From Campylobacter sp. CN_NE2 (lineage in GTDB: Bacteria > Campylobacterota > Campylobacteria > Campylobacterales > Campylobacteraceae), in assembly GCF_027797465.1 (NCBI RefSeq), contig NZ_CP115608.1:1472822-1536821 (forward strand): a stretch of DNA of 64,000 nucleotides, given 5' to 3'. The notes beneath the pieces are model-generated. The model did no database searches. It was not told the DNA's origin and saw only the letters and a list, made by a program, of their open reading frames with translations. Positions 44,698 to 53,217 of the stretch are shown in pieces. The number at the start of each line of letters is the position of its first letter. Position 1 is the first letter of the stretch. A program made the translations under genes and the position numbers.

Positions 44698-44817
44698 TTT
44701 TTGTGCGTTAAGTTCAGCTTTTGCCTTTTTGCGATTGTAAATTTTTTTAGATTTTACAACGCGACTTTTTAATGAAATTTCACGGCGAAAATTCGCCAAA
44801 ATCGCTTTATCTCGCAT
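44689..44817 (-). CDS. 42-residue basic microprotein, copy 2
   Basis: Reads MRDKAILANFRREISLKSRV, then VKSKKIYNRKKAKAEL and NAQKVH. Same length as copy 1 and the same RBS (AAGGAGC). Of the base changes between the copies, several are silent (for example GCA/GCG, TTA/TTG, CGC/CGT) and three change residues conservatively or at the last position. That bias supports translation of both. The function is unknown; the high Lys/Arg content suggests binding to RNA, DNA or ribosomes. Confidence 0.75.
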   Translation of the reverse strand: MRDKAILANFRREISLKSRVVKSKKIYNRKKAKAELNAQKVH

Positions 44818-45023
44818 GATTTTGCTCCTTTCGTTTAGATTTTGGATTTTGATTTGACTACTAAAAGATAAATTTTGCTTTAAAGTGGTTGTGGTAAATA
44901 AGCTTATCTGCCCTACAAATGATTTAAATTTGCGTTAATTCTTTTGCAAATTATTGTTATTGTTGTCATTTTAATCTGATGAGCAAAAAATCTTTTGGAA
45001 TTTAAAAATAAATTTGATTAAAA

Positions 45024-45059
45024 ATAAAAAATGCGACGAAGACTCAATCCCCGTCGCAT
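45024..45059 (-). terminator. Terminator of the cytochrome c gene
   Basis: Stem ATGCGACG (45031-45038) / CGTCGCAT (45052-45059), followed on the minus strand by a T-rich run (TTTTTATTTTT), 14 bases after the stop. Confidence 0.8.
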
Positions 45060-45073
45060 AAGAAATAGAGTTA

Positions 45074-45391
45074 TTATTTCAAAGTTTCGATGAAATCATT
45101 AACAGCAGCCATATCGTCATCGCTCATAGTAGCCATTTGACCTTTCATAACTGCACCCATGCCGATTTTACCTTTGCCTTCGCCGATTGTGCCTGCTTTG
45201 TAAGCTTTCATATCAGCTAGTCTAGCTTCTTTGTCCAAAGTTGTAAGTACAGGAACCTTATTTAGGTAAGATTTTTCTGCTTTTGCACCATGACAAGCAG
45301 CACATTTTTTAAATAGTGCTTCGCCGTCAGCCGCAAAAGAACTACATGCAAAAGCTGCAAGAGCAGCGCAAACGATTAGTGATTTTTTCAT
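45074..45391 (-). CDS. Periplasmic class I cytochrome c (c553-type)
   Basis: 105 residues with a signal peptide (MKKSLIVCAALAAFACSSFA, cut before A21-D22). One haem motif CAACH in KKCAACHGAKAEKS and a likely Met ligand in GAVMKGQMATMSDDD. Small soluble carrier that could pass electrons from the bc1 complex (petABC, 2 kb away) to the cbb3 oxidase matured by CcoI/CcoS. RBS AAAGGAT; monocistronic. Confidence 0.93.
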   Translation of the reverse strand: MKKSLIVCAALAAFACSSFAADGEALFKKCAACHGAKAEKSYLNKVPVLTTLDKEARLADMKAYKAGTIGEGKGKIGMGAVMKGQMATMSDDDMAAVNDFIETLK

Positions 45392-45423
45392 TTTTATATC
45401 CTTTCAGGTAAATTGCAAGTGGC

Positions 45424-45429
45424 ATTATA
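45424..45429 (-). promoter_or_regulatory. Predicted cytochrome c -10 element
   Basis: On the minus strand TTCATTATAATGCC, with TATAAT 32 bases before the ATG. Confidence 0.65.
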
Positions 45430-45619
45430 ATGAAAAAAAATAAATATTTATTTAAAATTTTATTTACTTTTTACTAATCGATAAAATTTATTCTTAAATT
45501 ACAAATTAGTGCCATTTTTTGCGAACTTTTTGCTAAATTCTTAAATATATAGGCAAATAAAAAATTTAAAATAGATTTAATTTTTATCAAAATTGACCAA
45601 AATTTAATAAATTTTAAGC

Positions 45620-47230
45620 CTATTTTAAGCGAGAAATTTCGCCGTTTTTCATTTTGTAAATTTTATCTGCATACTCAAAATATCTATCATCGTGGCTGAT
45701 TGCAAAAATCGTATAACCTTTGGCTTTTAGGGTTCCTAAAATTTCTTCGTAAAACTGCTTTCTAAAAACAGGATCTTGATCGGCTGCCCACTCATCAAGC
45801 ATTAAAAATTTATTATTTTCTAAAAGTGTGCTAACCATCGCAAGGCGTTTTCGCTGACCACTAGAAAGATTTGTCGTGCTAAATTTGGCAAATTTACTTG
45901 CTTCGTTTTCGCTTTTTTCACCTTTTTCGATATTTACTTTACCTGTTAATGCCATTTTTTCTAGCCATGCTTTGGCGATCTCTTCATCTCCCAAAACATC
46001 GTCAAACAGGTAAAAGTCGCTAAAAATCGCACTTATGTTATTTCGATAACTTTGTAAATTTTGCTCCGTGATTTTGGTGTCATCTACCCAAATTTCCCCG
46101 CTAGTGGCTTCATAAAGTCCTGCTAAAATCATAAAAAGCGTTGATTTTCCGCTTCCGTTATCGCCTACTAAAAACACGATTTCGCCACTATTTATCTCTA
46201 AATTTATATTTTTTAAACCAAATTCGCTGTTTTTGTATCTGAAATTTATGTTTTTTAGTTTTAGGCTTTTCCACTCAGGCAGACTTTCACTCCAAAATTC
46301 AGGCTTAAATTCGTCCAAATTTAAATCTTGAATTTTATTAAAAGCGATTTTTGCACGAAGCAAACTAGGAAACGAAAAGGCAACGGTCATCAAAGGCCCT
46401 CTTAAAAACAAAACAGTAAGTGCAACGGTTACGGCATTTGCAAGATCTTCTTTGCTTCCGCCAAGCCCGTAATAAAGCACAACACCAACTGCGCCTAAAA
46501 GCATAATGCTCATAAAATTACTAGCAAAAGCCTGATAAATTTGCGCTCTTAGCGATGTTTGGCGTAAATTTGTTGCATTTGGCAGAAATTTGTTTTCGTA
46601 TAAATTTTTTGCTTTAACAGAGTTGATAGAAAGCTCTTTATGTCCTTCGATACTTGCTTTATAGTTTTTATAAAGTGCATCTTCGCCCTGCCTGTAAGCG
46701 TCGAAATTTGCAATAACCTTTTTCATAAAAAAGTGCCAAATAATCATCAATGCACCAATCCAAAAAAACAAAAATAAAAACATATCAAAAGAGATATAAG
46801 CGATATAAATTCCCACGAAAATCACCATCATCACACCTTGGACGAGTTCGGAAATTCGCATAAAGCCGTCAGTCAAGCGAGAAATGTCGCTAGAAAGGGA
46901 CGCAAGTAAATTTGCCTGACCTGCTTGCTCGATTTTTTGGTATTTTGTGTCGATGATTTGTTTTATGATTTTGCTTCTAAGATTAAACACAAAATTTGTT
47001 TCGATTTTGCAAAGCACGGCACGAGATAGTATAGAAAGCCCTAAAAACAGCAAAAGTAAAGCAAAAAAGAAAAACATTATTTGAAGATTTTTTGTTTCAA
47101 GTTTTAGCAAATATTTATTTATAAACGATAGAATCGCTATGCTTGAACCACTATAAATGGCATTTAAAACAATCATAAAAATTATCTGTTTGATTAAAGC
47201 AGGAGTAAATTTGTTTAAAATTTCTTTCAT
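45620..47230 (-). CDS. Cyclic-peptide-exporter-type ABC transporter (fused permease-ATPase)
   Basis: 536 residues. An N-terminal half with six membrane helices is followed by an ATPase: Walker A GDNGSGKSTLFM near residue 356, signature NLSSGQRKRLAMV and Walker B FLMLDEWAADQDP. The DEWAADQDP box and the half-size layout are those of the PvdE/SyrD/YojI family, which moves peptides or siderophore precursors out of the cytoplasm. No peptide synthetase or precursor gene is nearby, so the substrate is open. Between cytochrome c and petA, divergent from petA. Confidence 0.85.
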   Translation of the reverse strand: MKEILNKFTPALIKQIIFMIVLNAIYSGSSIAILSFINKYLLKLETKNLQIMFFFFALLLLFLGLSILSRAVLCKIETNFVFNLRSKIIKQIIDTKYQKIEQAGQANLLASLSSDISRLTDGFMRISELVQGVMMVIFVGIYIAYISFDMFLFLFFWIGALMIIWHFFMKKVIANFDAYRQGEDALYKNYKASIEGHKELSINSVKAKNLYENKFLPNATNLRQTSLRAQIYQAFASNFMSIMLLGAVGVVLYYGLGGSKEDLANAVTVALTVLFLRGPLMTVAFSFPSLLRAKIAFNKIQDLNLDEFKPEFWSESLPEWKSLKLKNINFRYKNSEFGLKNINLEINSGEIVFLVGDNGSGKSTLFMILAGLYEATSGEIWVDDTKITEQNLQSYRNNISAIFSDFYLFDDVLGDEEIAKAWLEKMALTGKVNIEKGEKSENEASKFAKFSTTNLSSGQRKRLAMVSTLLENNKFLMLDEWAADQDPVFRKQFYEEILGTLKAKGYTIFAISHDDRYFEYADKIYKMKNGEISRLK

Positions 47231-47540
47231 AAATTTGCCTTTAAATTTTTTGAAATAATTTAGAATTTTCGCCTTTTAGTGCTAAAAATTTGCTTAAAAT
47301 TTGTCAAAATTTTCTTCCAAAATTAATTTTGTTTATCAAAAATTAAATTTTTCCATTTTTAAGTTTAAGAAAATTTTAAACATATATTAAATTTATATAA
47401 ATTGCCTAAAATTGGGATTTTTATCTAAAATTAGGCTTTTTATAAAATAAAATTTTTATTATTTATCTAAAATATCATTTTCATTTAATATTTATTTGGA
47501 TATAATTTTAGGATTTTTTATTTTTAGAAAGGATTGGATA
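47231..47540. other. Divergent gap between ABC exporter and petA
   Basis: 310 bases, extremely AT-rich, no credible ORF. Contains the petA -10 at 47501-47506 and two near-identical TTTATCTAAAAT stretches at about 47420 and 47462. I see no clear operator and cannot place the exporter promoter. Confidence 0.55.
47501..47506 (+). promoter_or_regulatory. Predicted petABC -10 element
   Basis: TATAAT in TTTGGATATAATTTTAGG, 35 bases before the petA ATG. Confidence 0.65.
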
Positions 47541-48044
47541 ATGTCTGTAAAATTTAAAGAACGACGCGATTTTATTGGACTTGCCTTTGGTGCGACTGCT
47601 GCTGTGGGTGGCATATTGGCACTTGGCGGTTTGAAAAAATCGTGGGATCCGCTTCCTAGCGTTAGAGCAGCGGGTTTTACGACTATTGATTTGGGTGGCG
47701 TTAAAGAAGGCGAACTCTATGTAACTCAATGGCGAAAAAAACCTATTTTTGTGCTTAAAAAAACCGCACAAATGGAAGCAAACGAAAAAAGAGATATTGT
47801 AGTCGATGGTGCTAGATATATAGTATGTATCGGTCTTTGCACACATTTGGGTTGTATTCCTAGCTATAATCCTAGCAAACAACTTTTTGTATGTGCCTGT
47901 CATGGGGGTCAGTTTGATGTGAGTGGCGAAAATGTTTTTGGACCACCGCCAAGACCGCTTGATATTCCGCCGTTTAAAATCGAAGGCACTAAGATAGTTT
48001 TGGGCGAAGAAGGCCCTGAATATAAAGCCTTAATGCAAGCGTAG
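47541..48044 (+). CDS. petA: Rieske iron-sulfur subunit of cytochrome bc1
   Basis: 167 residues from the ATG at 47541 (RBS AAAGGAT). The longer frame from 47496 adds no family-like sequence. Twin-arginine signal ERRDFIGLAFGATAAVGG directs folded export. The [2Fe-2S] ligands lie in CTHLGCIP and CACHGGQFD, followed by GPPPRPLD. Moves electrons from quinol at the outer face of the membrane. Confidence 0.96.
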   Translation: MSVKFKERRDFIGLAFGATAAVGGILALGGLKKSWDPLPSVRAAGFTTIDLGGVKEGELYVTQWRKKPIFVLKKTAQMEANEKRDIVVDGARYIVCIGLCTHLGCIPSYNPSKQLFVCACHGGQFDVSGENVFGPPPRPLDIPPFKIEGTKIVLGEEGPEYKALMQA

Positions 48045-48056
48045 GAGGGATAAAAT

Positions 48057-49316
48057 ATGGCACATATCACAAAAGCTACTAGCCTTTTAGATTGGTTTGA
48101 TCAAAGACTAGCTGTTAAAAAATTTATGAAAGTTATGGTGAGTGAATATTGGATTCCAAAAAATATTAACTTCCTATGGGCTATGGGCGTTATTTTGATG
48201 ACGCTTTTTGTTGTTTTATTTTTAAGCGGTTTAATGCTTGTAATGTATTATAAACCGGACGCAGCATTAGCGTTTGATAGCGTAAATAAAACTATCATGC
48301 AAGAAGTTGAGTATGGTTGGCTATGGCGACATATACACGCTGTTGCTGCTTCTGTTGTATTTTTAGTAATGTATATCCACTTATTTACTGGACTTTATTA
48401 TCGCTCTTACAAACAAGGCAGAGAGATGATTTGGGTAAGCGGTATGCTACTATTTATGATTTTCTCAGCCGAAGCATTTAGTGGATATATGCTTCCTTGG
48501 GGACAAATGAGCTACTGGGCTGCGATGGTTATCACAAATTTATTTGGCGGAATTCCTGTTATTGGGGATGCTGTTGTTGAGTGGATTAGAGGTGATTATG
48601 CCGTAAGTGATCCAACACTAACTAGATTTTTCATGCTCCATGTTTGTTTATTGCCGATTGTTGTTATTGCCGTGATTGCGCTTCACTTTTATGCTTTAAG
48701 ATTTCCGCATGTAAATAATTTAGAGGGCGAAGAGATTGATTTTGAGCTTGAAGCAGAAAAATACTTAAAAGGCGAAACAAAAGAGAGCAAAGTTATTCCA
48801 TTTTGGCCGGGATTTTTATCAAAAGACTTTTTCTACCTATCAATCTTTATGATTTTCTTCTTCTACTTGGTAGGTTTTCACTTTGATTTTGCTATGGATC
48901 CGATTAACTTTGATCCTGCAAATGATATGAAAACACCTGCTCATATTTATCCTGAGTGGTATTTCTTGTGGCAATATGAAATTTTAAGAGGATTTTTCTT
49001 TGATGTTGGTCCTTTAAAAGCAGCAGACATTGGTCTTATAGCGTTTGCGTTTGCCGGAATTTCACTGATTTTAGTTCCTTGGATGGATAGAAGTAGCGTT
49101 GTAGAACCGGCACACAAAAACAAAGCATATTTGGTCTGGTTTTGGGTTTTGGTTATTGATATGATACTTTTAAGTCTATTTGGTAAATTACCTGCTGACG
49201 GATCTACGCTTGGTGTATTAAATACTTACTGGGGATTTTTGCTATCTATAATATACATATTCTTAATAGTAGTATTTTTGCCTTTGATAACAATAGCTGA
49301 AAGAAAAGAAAGGTAA
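48057..49316 (+). CDS. petB: Cytochrome b subunit of cytochrome bc1
   Basis: 419 residues. Haem ligand histidines are in WLWRHIHAVAASVVFLVMYIH and FFMLHVCLLPIVVIA / IALHFYALRFPHV; the quinol-site motif PEWY is in HIYPEWYFLWQYEILRG. Full-length fused b-type with eight or more helices. Lies 12 bases after petA and 5 bases before petC. Confidence 0.97.
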   Translation: MAHITKATSLLDWFDQRLAVKKFMKVMVSEYWIPKNINFLWAMGVILMTLFVVLFLSGLMLVMYYKPDAALAFDSVNKTIMQEVEYGWLWRHIHAVAASVVFLVMYIHLFTGLYYRSYKQGREMIWVSGMLLFMIFSAEAFSGYMLPWGQMSYWAAMVITNLFGGIPVIGDAVVEWIRGDYAVSDPTLTRFFMLHVCLLPIVVIAVIALHFYALRFPHVNNLEGEEIDFELEAEKYLKGETKESKVIPFWPGFLSKDFFYLSIFMIFFFYLVGFHFDFAMDPINFDPANDMKTPAHIYPEWYFLWQYEILRGFFFDVGPLKAADIGLIAFAFAGISLILVPWMDRSSVVEPAHKNKAYLVWFWVLVIDMILLSLFGKLPADGSTLGVLNTYWGFLLSIIYIFLIVVFLPLITIAERKER

Positions 49317-49321
49317 AACAG

Positions 49322-50350
49322 ATGAATAAAGAACTAAAAGTATTATTAATCCTTATCGTAAGTGTTTTGGTTACATATTGGTTTATCGAGCCTTATGCTC
49401 ACTCAAAACTAAGTCCGCATGTTGCACCTGTGAATTATGATTTTAGTCAAGGGGACGCTTTATCTACAAAAGACAATATCGATATGGCTCAAAGCGCACT
49501 TGAAAATGCAAAATCTCGCAATGACGAAAAAGCTATCGCAGCGGCAGAAGCTGATTTAAATTTGGCAAAAGAAAATCAAGATAAAGCGACTTTGTTTTGG
49601 AACGAAGTAAATCAAATTGATTTTAGTAAAGGTGATGCTTCAACGGGAGCTGAAACATTTATAAATGCAGGTTGTACGGCATGTCACGGCGTAGAAGCAG
49701 CAGGACTTCCTGCTCCTATGGACGGCGAAACAGCTAGTGATGCTTATGGCGTAAATCCGCCTGATTTAAGCACAGCAGGTTATTTATATGATGAAAAATT
49801 CTTAGCCGCTATCATCAAAGATCCTGTTATGGCATTAAAATTGGGTCATAAATTCGGCGATGAAACTCCGTTTCCTATGCCGGGATTTTTCGGTCTTGGC
49901 GGTGATATAAACCAAGAACTAGCCGACATTGTAGCCTATTTAAAATCAATCGCACCAAAAGAGATGGAAAACTCAGCGGTATTTGATAACGCTTGTAGCC
50001 GTTGCCACGATGTAAAATATGACAACAAAGCAATGACTAGCAATATTGACGCGCTTAGCAAATATATGGGCTCAACACCGCCTGATTTGTCTATGATGAT
50101 TAGATCAAAAAGAGCTAGTTATCTGCATGAATTTATTAACGATCCACAAAAAAGATTACCGGGAACTTCTATGCCACGCGTTGGTTTAAATCAACAAGCA
50201 GAAGATCAAGTCGTTGCGTACTTAGAAAATGTCGGCGATAGCAAAAAAAGCGAAAGAGAGAAAACAACCATTTGGATTATGATCTATTTTGCGATTTTAG
50301 CTGTATTTGCAGGACTTTGGAAAAAGAAAGTTTGGGAAAAACTTCACTAA
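49322..50350 (+). CDS. petC: Dihaem cytochrome c subunit of cytochrome bc1
   Basis: 342 residues. An N-terminal membrane anchor (about 7-25) and a Glu/Ala/Lys-rich helix (about residues 55-95, likely coiled coil) precede two haem motifs, CTACHG in NAGCTACHGVEAAG and CSRCHD in NACSRCHDVKYD. Met ligand candidates are in TPFPMPGFFG and GTSMPRVGLN. A C-terminal helix forms a second anchor. This dihaem subunit replaces the monohaem c1 of alphaproteobacteria, as known for Campylobacterota. Confidence 0.94.
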   Translation: MNKELKVLLILIVSVLVTYWFIEPYAHSKLSPHVAPVNYDFSQGDALSTKDNIDMAQSALENAKSRNDEKAIAAAEADLNLAKENQDKATLFWNEVNQIDFSKGDASTGAETFINAGCTACHGVEAAGLPAPMDGETASDAYGVNPPDLSTAGYLYDEKFLAAIIKDPVMALKLGHKFGDETPFPMPGFFGLGGDINQELADIVAYLKSIAPKEMENSAVFDNACSRCHDVKYDNKAMTSNIDALSKYMGSTPPDLSMMIRSKRASYLHEFINDPQKRLPGTSMPRVGLNQQAEDQVVAYLENVGDSKKSEREKTTIWIMIYFAILAVFAGLWKKKVWEKLH

Positions 50351-50356
50351 AATTTT

Positions 50357-50388
50357 AAATTCGGTAGCTAAATTTAGCTACCGAATTT
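50357..50388 (+). terminator. Terminator after petC
   Basis: A perfect 32-base palindrome with arms AAATTCGGTAGCTAAA (50357-50372) and TTTAGCTACCGAATTT (50373-50388), then TTATC. The innermost bases must open as the loop. Confidence 0.82.
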
Positions 50389-50629
50389 TTATCTCATAAA
50401 ATTCATAACTTTGCCCCGTTTTACTAAATTTATAAGCTTTATCATTTATCATTATATTTTCTTTTTGAATTTTATTAAATTCAAAATCATTTTTAATTGA
50501 TAATTTTAAATAAGATTATCATAAATATACTTAAATAAAAAATTAAAATTTTTATTTAAAATCTCTAAATATCGTTTTTTAATCAAATTGATAATATAAA
50601 AATTTTTATAGCTTTTTAAGAAATTTAAC

Positions 50630-50635
50630 TATAAA
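50630..50635 (+). promoter_or_regulatory. Possible -10 of the FTR1-P19 operon
   Basis: TATAAA in TTTAACTATAAAATTACG, 54 bases before the ATG and 13 bases before the Fur-box-like palindrome, which would then cover the start site. Confidence 0.45.
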
Positions 50636-50648
50636 ATTACGCTCATTA

Positions 50649-50667
50649 TATGAAAATAATTTTCATA
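50649..50667 (+). promoter_or_regulatory. Fur-box-like 19-bp palindrome
   Basis: TATGAAAAT-A-ATTTTCATA, a perfect 9-1-9 inverted repeat 22 bases before the FTR1 gene, just after the proposed -10. Size, position and the iron genes behind it fit a Fur operator. In C. jejuni the homologous Cj1658-p19 genes are Fur/iron repressed (from memory). Confidence 0.7.
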
Positions 50668-50689
50668 ACATAAATTTAAAAGGCGATTT

Positions 50690-52639
50690 ATGAAATTTAT
50701 AAAATTTAGCATTTATTTTATTTTATCTTTTACGATTTTATTTGGTGCTGATTATGCCAATGAAGCAAAAGAGATAGAAAATAAATTTAAAGAAGTAATC
50801 ACGCTTTATAAAGACGGAAAAAACGCAGAAGCAAGGCAACTTACGCAACAAGCATATTTTGGGCATTTTGAAAATTTGGAAGCCGGAATTCGTATAAATT
50901 TAGGTCAAAAAAAATCCTACGCTATGGAAAAGCAGTTTGGCGATATTCGCAAAGCGATAAAAAATGAAAAACCGATCGATGAAATTCAAGCTATGATAGA
51001 TAAACTAAATGCCGAAATCATCGAAATTTTACCTGTGATTGAAAGCGGACATAAACTAGTTGCTGAGCGAAGCGATGACGGCGGTATTAGTGCTGCTAAA
51101 ATCGAACCTAAAAATGAAAATTTAAACCAGACAAATTTAACGCAAAACGCAAATCCGTGGGTAAATATTTATAATCAAATTTCAAATGAGCTTAAAAACG
51201 CAAAAGAAGCTTACGAAAAAAACGACGGCGAAGCTATGAAGGAAGCGTTAAACAGGGCTAAATTTGATCTTTATCGCAATAAACAGCTTGAAATCGCCGT
51301 TAGACGATATGATTCGGCTAAAATGGATCAAATGATTCAGCAGGTTATGGGTGCTGTTATTAGCAAAAACACGCAAATGAGCCAAACACAAGTGGTTCAA
51401 GCTTTAAAAGATATTGATGATTTGCTTAACACAAGTATCGCAAAATTGCCTAGTGAATCTTACGCTCTTGCGCCAAAAGCCATAATGCAGGAAATGCAAG
51501 AAGAAGAAATTGCAGATCAAGCAGATTTTAGCGTTGTTGTTGAAAATATTCGTAAAAAAATGGCAGAAGCTTTGAAGCTCTATGAAAATGGCGATATAAA
51601 CTCAGCCGTTAGCGATGCGGGAGATATTTATTTTGACGAATACGAAGCAAGCGGTATGGAAGCTCTTGTTGGTGCTAAAAATTCGCAATTAAAAGTAGAT
51701 ACGGAAGCTAGTTTTAGCAAAATCGTTGCCCTAATGCAAAACAAAGCAGATAAAAGCGAAATCATCGCGGTTGCGAATAGGCTTTTTGAGCAGTTAGAAC
51801 AAAGCCTTGATTTAACCAAAAAATCAAGCAACTGGGATTTGTTTCTTTATGCTTTTATCATTATTTTACGCGAGGGTTTTGAGGCTTTGATTATCGTTAC
51901 GGCAGTCATCGCTTATCTTATCAAAACAGGAAATTCAAAGCATTTAGGCATAGTTTATAGCTCGTTAGCGGTTGCCGTTATTTTAAGTCTAGTTACAGCT
52001 TATGCCGTAAATTTAATCTTTGGCTCACAAATGGCAGCCCAAAGCAGGGAGATTTTAGAAGGCGTTGTTATGCTAATCGCCGTTTTCTTGCTATTTTATG
52101 TCGGTTTTTGGCTACTTTCAAACGCAGGAGCAAAAAAATGGTCAAGCTACATACAAGGGCAAGTTAGCCAAAGTCTAAGTAGCGGGGATAGCAAAACGCT
52201 TTGGTGGACTGTGTTTTTAGCTGTTTATAGAGAAGGGGCTGAGACCGTGTTATTTTACATGGCGTTAATTTTTGATGCCAAATCAAGCTCAGCGTTAAGT
52301 ATGGTAGCTCTTGGCTTTGCAGTCGGGCTTGTGGCACTTGCTGCGGTTTATTTTGTGGTTAAATTTTTCTCGCTTAAAATCGCAATTAAGCCGTTTTTCC
52401 TTATCACTTCGGCAATCATTTTTTATATGTCGATTGTTTTTGTCGGAAAAGGCGTTATGGAGCTAGTTGAAGGCAAACTTTTTGTGCCACATATTATAGA
52501 AAATTTCCCAACCATTTCATGGCTTGGAATTTATCCATATTTAGAGAGTTTAATTCCACAAATTCTCTTAATTTCGGCACTAATTATCGGAATTTTTATA
52601 ATGAGAAAGAAAAATCTTATCAAAGGAGAAATAAAATGA
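50690..52639 (+). CDS. FTR1-family iron permease with periplasmic N-terminal domain
   Basis: 649 residues. A signal sequence (to about residue 21) and a helical periplasmic domain of about 350 residues are followed by a seven-helix FTR1 permease. The two iron-binding REGxE motifs are R394-E-G-F-E398 and R514-E-G-A-E518. Matches Cj1658, which works with the periplasmic protein P19. First gene of a seven-gene operon; it overlaps p19 by 4 bases (ATGA). Confidence 0.93.
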   Translation: MKFIKFSIYFILSFTILFGADYANEAKEIENKFKEVITLYKDGKNAEARQLTQQAYFGHFENLEAGIRINLGQKKSYAMEKQFGDIRKAIKNEKPIDEIQAMIDKLNAEIIEILPVIESGHKLVAERSDDGGISAAKIEPKNENLNQTNLTQNANPWVNIYNQISNELKNAKEAYEKNDGEAMKEALNRAKFDLYRNKQLEIAVRRYDSAKMDQMIQQVMGAVISKNTQMSQTQVVQALKDIDDLLNTSIAKLPSESYALAPKAIMQEMQEEEIADQADFSVVVENIRKKMAEALKLYENGDINSAVSDAGDIYFDEYEASGMEALVGAKNSQLKVDTEASFSKIVALMQNKADKSEIIAVANRLFEQLEQSLDLTKKSSNWDLFLYAFIIILREGFEALIIVTAVIAYLIKTGNSKHLGIVYSSLAVAVILSLVTAYAVNLIFGSQMAAQSREILEGVVMLIAVFLLFYVGFWLLSNAGAKKWSSYIQGQVSQSLSSGDSKTLWWTVFLAVYREGAETVLFYMALIFDAKSSSALSMVALGFAVGLVALAAVYFVVKFFSLKIAIKPFFLITSAIIFYMSIVFVGKGVMELVEGKLFVPHIIENFPTISWLGIYPYLESLIPQILLISALIIGIFIMRKKNLIKGEIK

Positions 52640-53157
52640 AAAAATTATTTTCATCAGTGTTGGCATTAAGCCTTGCTTCAAGTATTGCGTTCGCAGGAGA
52701 ACAACCTATCGGCGAACCTGTTGAAATCAACGGCATGGAAATAGCTGCTGTTTATTTGCAACCAATCGACATGGAACCAAAAGGCATTGATCTAGCCCCA
52801 AGCCTAGCAGATATTCACCTAGAAGCCGATATTCACGCGATAGAAGGCAACAAAAACGGCTTTGGCGAAGGCGAGTGGATTCCGTATTTAAAAGTTTCTT
52901 ACATACTAAAAAACACAGATAACGGCAAAGTAAAAGAGGGCACATTTATGCCTATGGTAGCAAGCGACGGACCGCACTACGGCGCAAATATCAAAATGGA
53001 CGGCGGAGTTGGTAACTATGAGCTAACTTTTCATATCGAAAATCCTAGCGTTCAAGGTTTCGGACGACATGCCGATGAGGCAACCGGCGTTGGTAAATGG
53101 TGGGATGCATTTGATGTAAATTATAAATTCCAATACACAGGAACTCCAAAAGAGTAA
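52636..53157 (+). CDS. p19: Periplasmic iron uptake protein P19
   Basis: 173 residues from the ATG at 52636, chosen for AAAGGAG upstream and a signal peptide (MKKLFSSVLALSLASSIAFA). The mature part is the P19/Tp34 fold (iron transport-associated domain), with candidate copper/iron ligands in ADIHLEADIHAIEGN (His), TFMPMVASDGPHYGAN (Met, His) and ELTFHIENP. P19 is a dimeric copper-containing protein that supports growth under iron limitation in Campylobacter. Coupled to the FTR1 permease gene. Confidence 0.95.
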   Translation: MKKLFSSVLALSLASSIAFAGEQPIGEPVEINGMEIAAVYLQPIDMEPKGIDLAPSLADIHLEADIHAIEGNKNGFGEGEWIPYLKVSYILKNTDNGKVKEGTFMPMVASDGPHYGANIKMDGGVGNYELTFHIENPSVQGFGRHADEATGVGKWWDAFDVNYKFQYTGTPKE

Positions 53158-53165
53158 TCCAAAAT

Positions 53166-53192
53166 TTCCGTCAAGCTCCGTGCTTGGCGGAA
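53166..53192 (+). terminator. Intra-operon hairpin after p19
   Basis: An 11-bp stem TTCCGTCAAGC (53166-53176) / GCTTGGCGGAA (53182-53192) with one G-U pair, followed by TTTAATC. Lies between p19 and the next operon gene, so it may lower downstream expression or protect the p19 message. Confidence 0.55.
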
Positions 53193-53217
53193 TTTAATCA
53201 AATTTACAAGGCTATAA

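Larger units (their letters stand above)
44652..44883 (-). repeat. Duplicated gene unit, copy 2
   Basis: Same orientation and layout as 29683-29912. It differs by scattered substitutions and small indels, including the presumed -10 region, where TAAAAT of copy 1 becomes TCAAAT (plus strand ATTTGA near 44852). Confidence 0.85.
50351..50689. other. Gap between petC and the iron uptake operon
   Basis: 339 bases: the petC terminator at 50357-50388, then AT-rich sequence without an ORF, and the promoter and Fur-box-like palindrome of the iron operon at 50630-50667. Confidence 0.7.
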
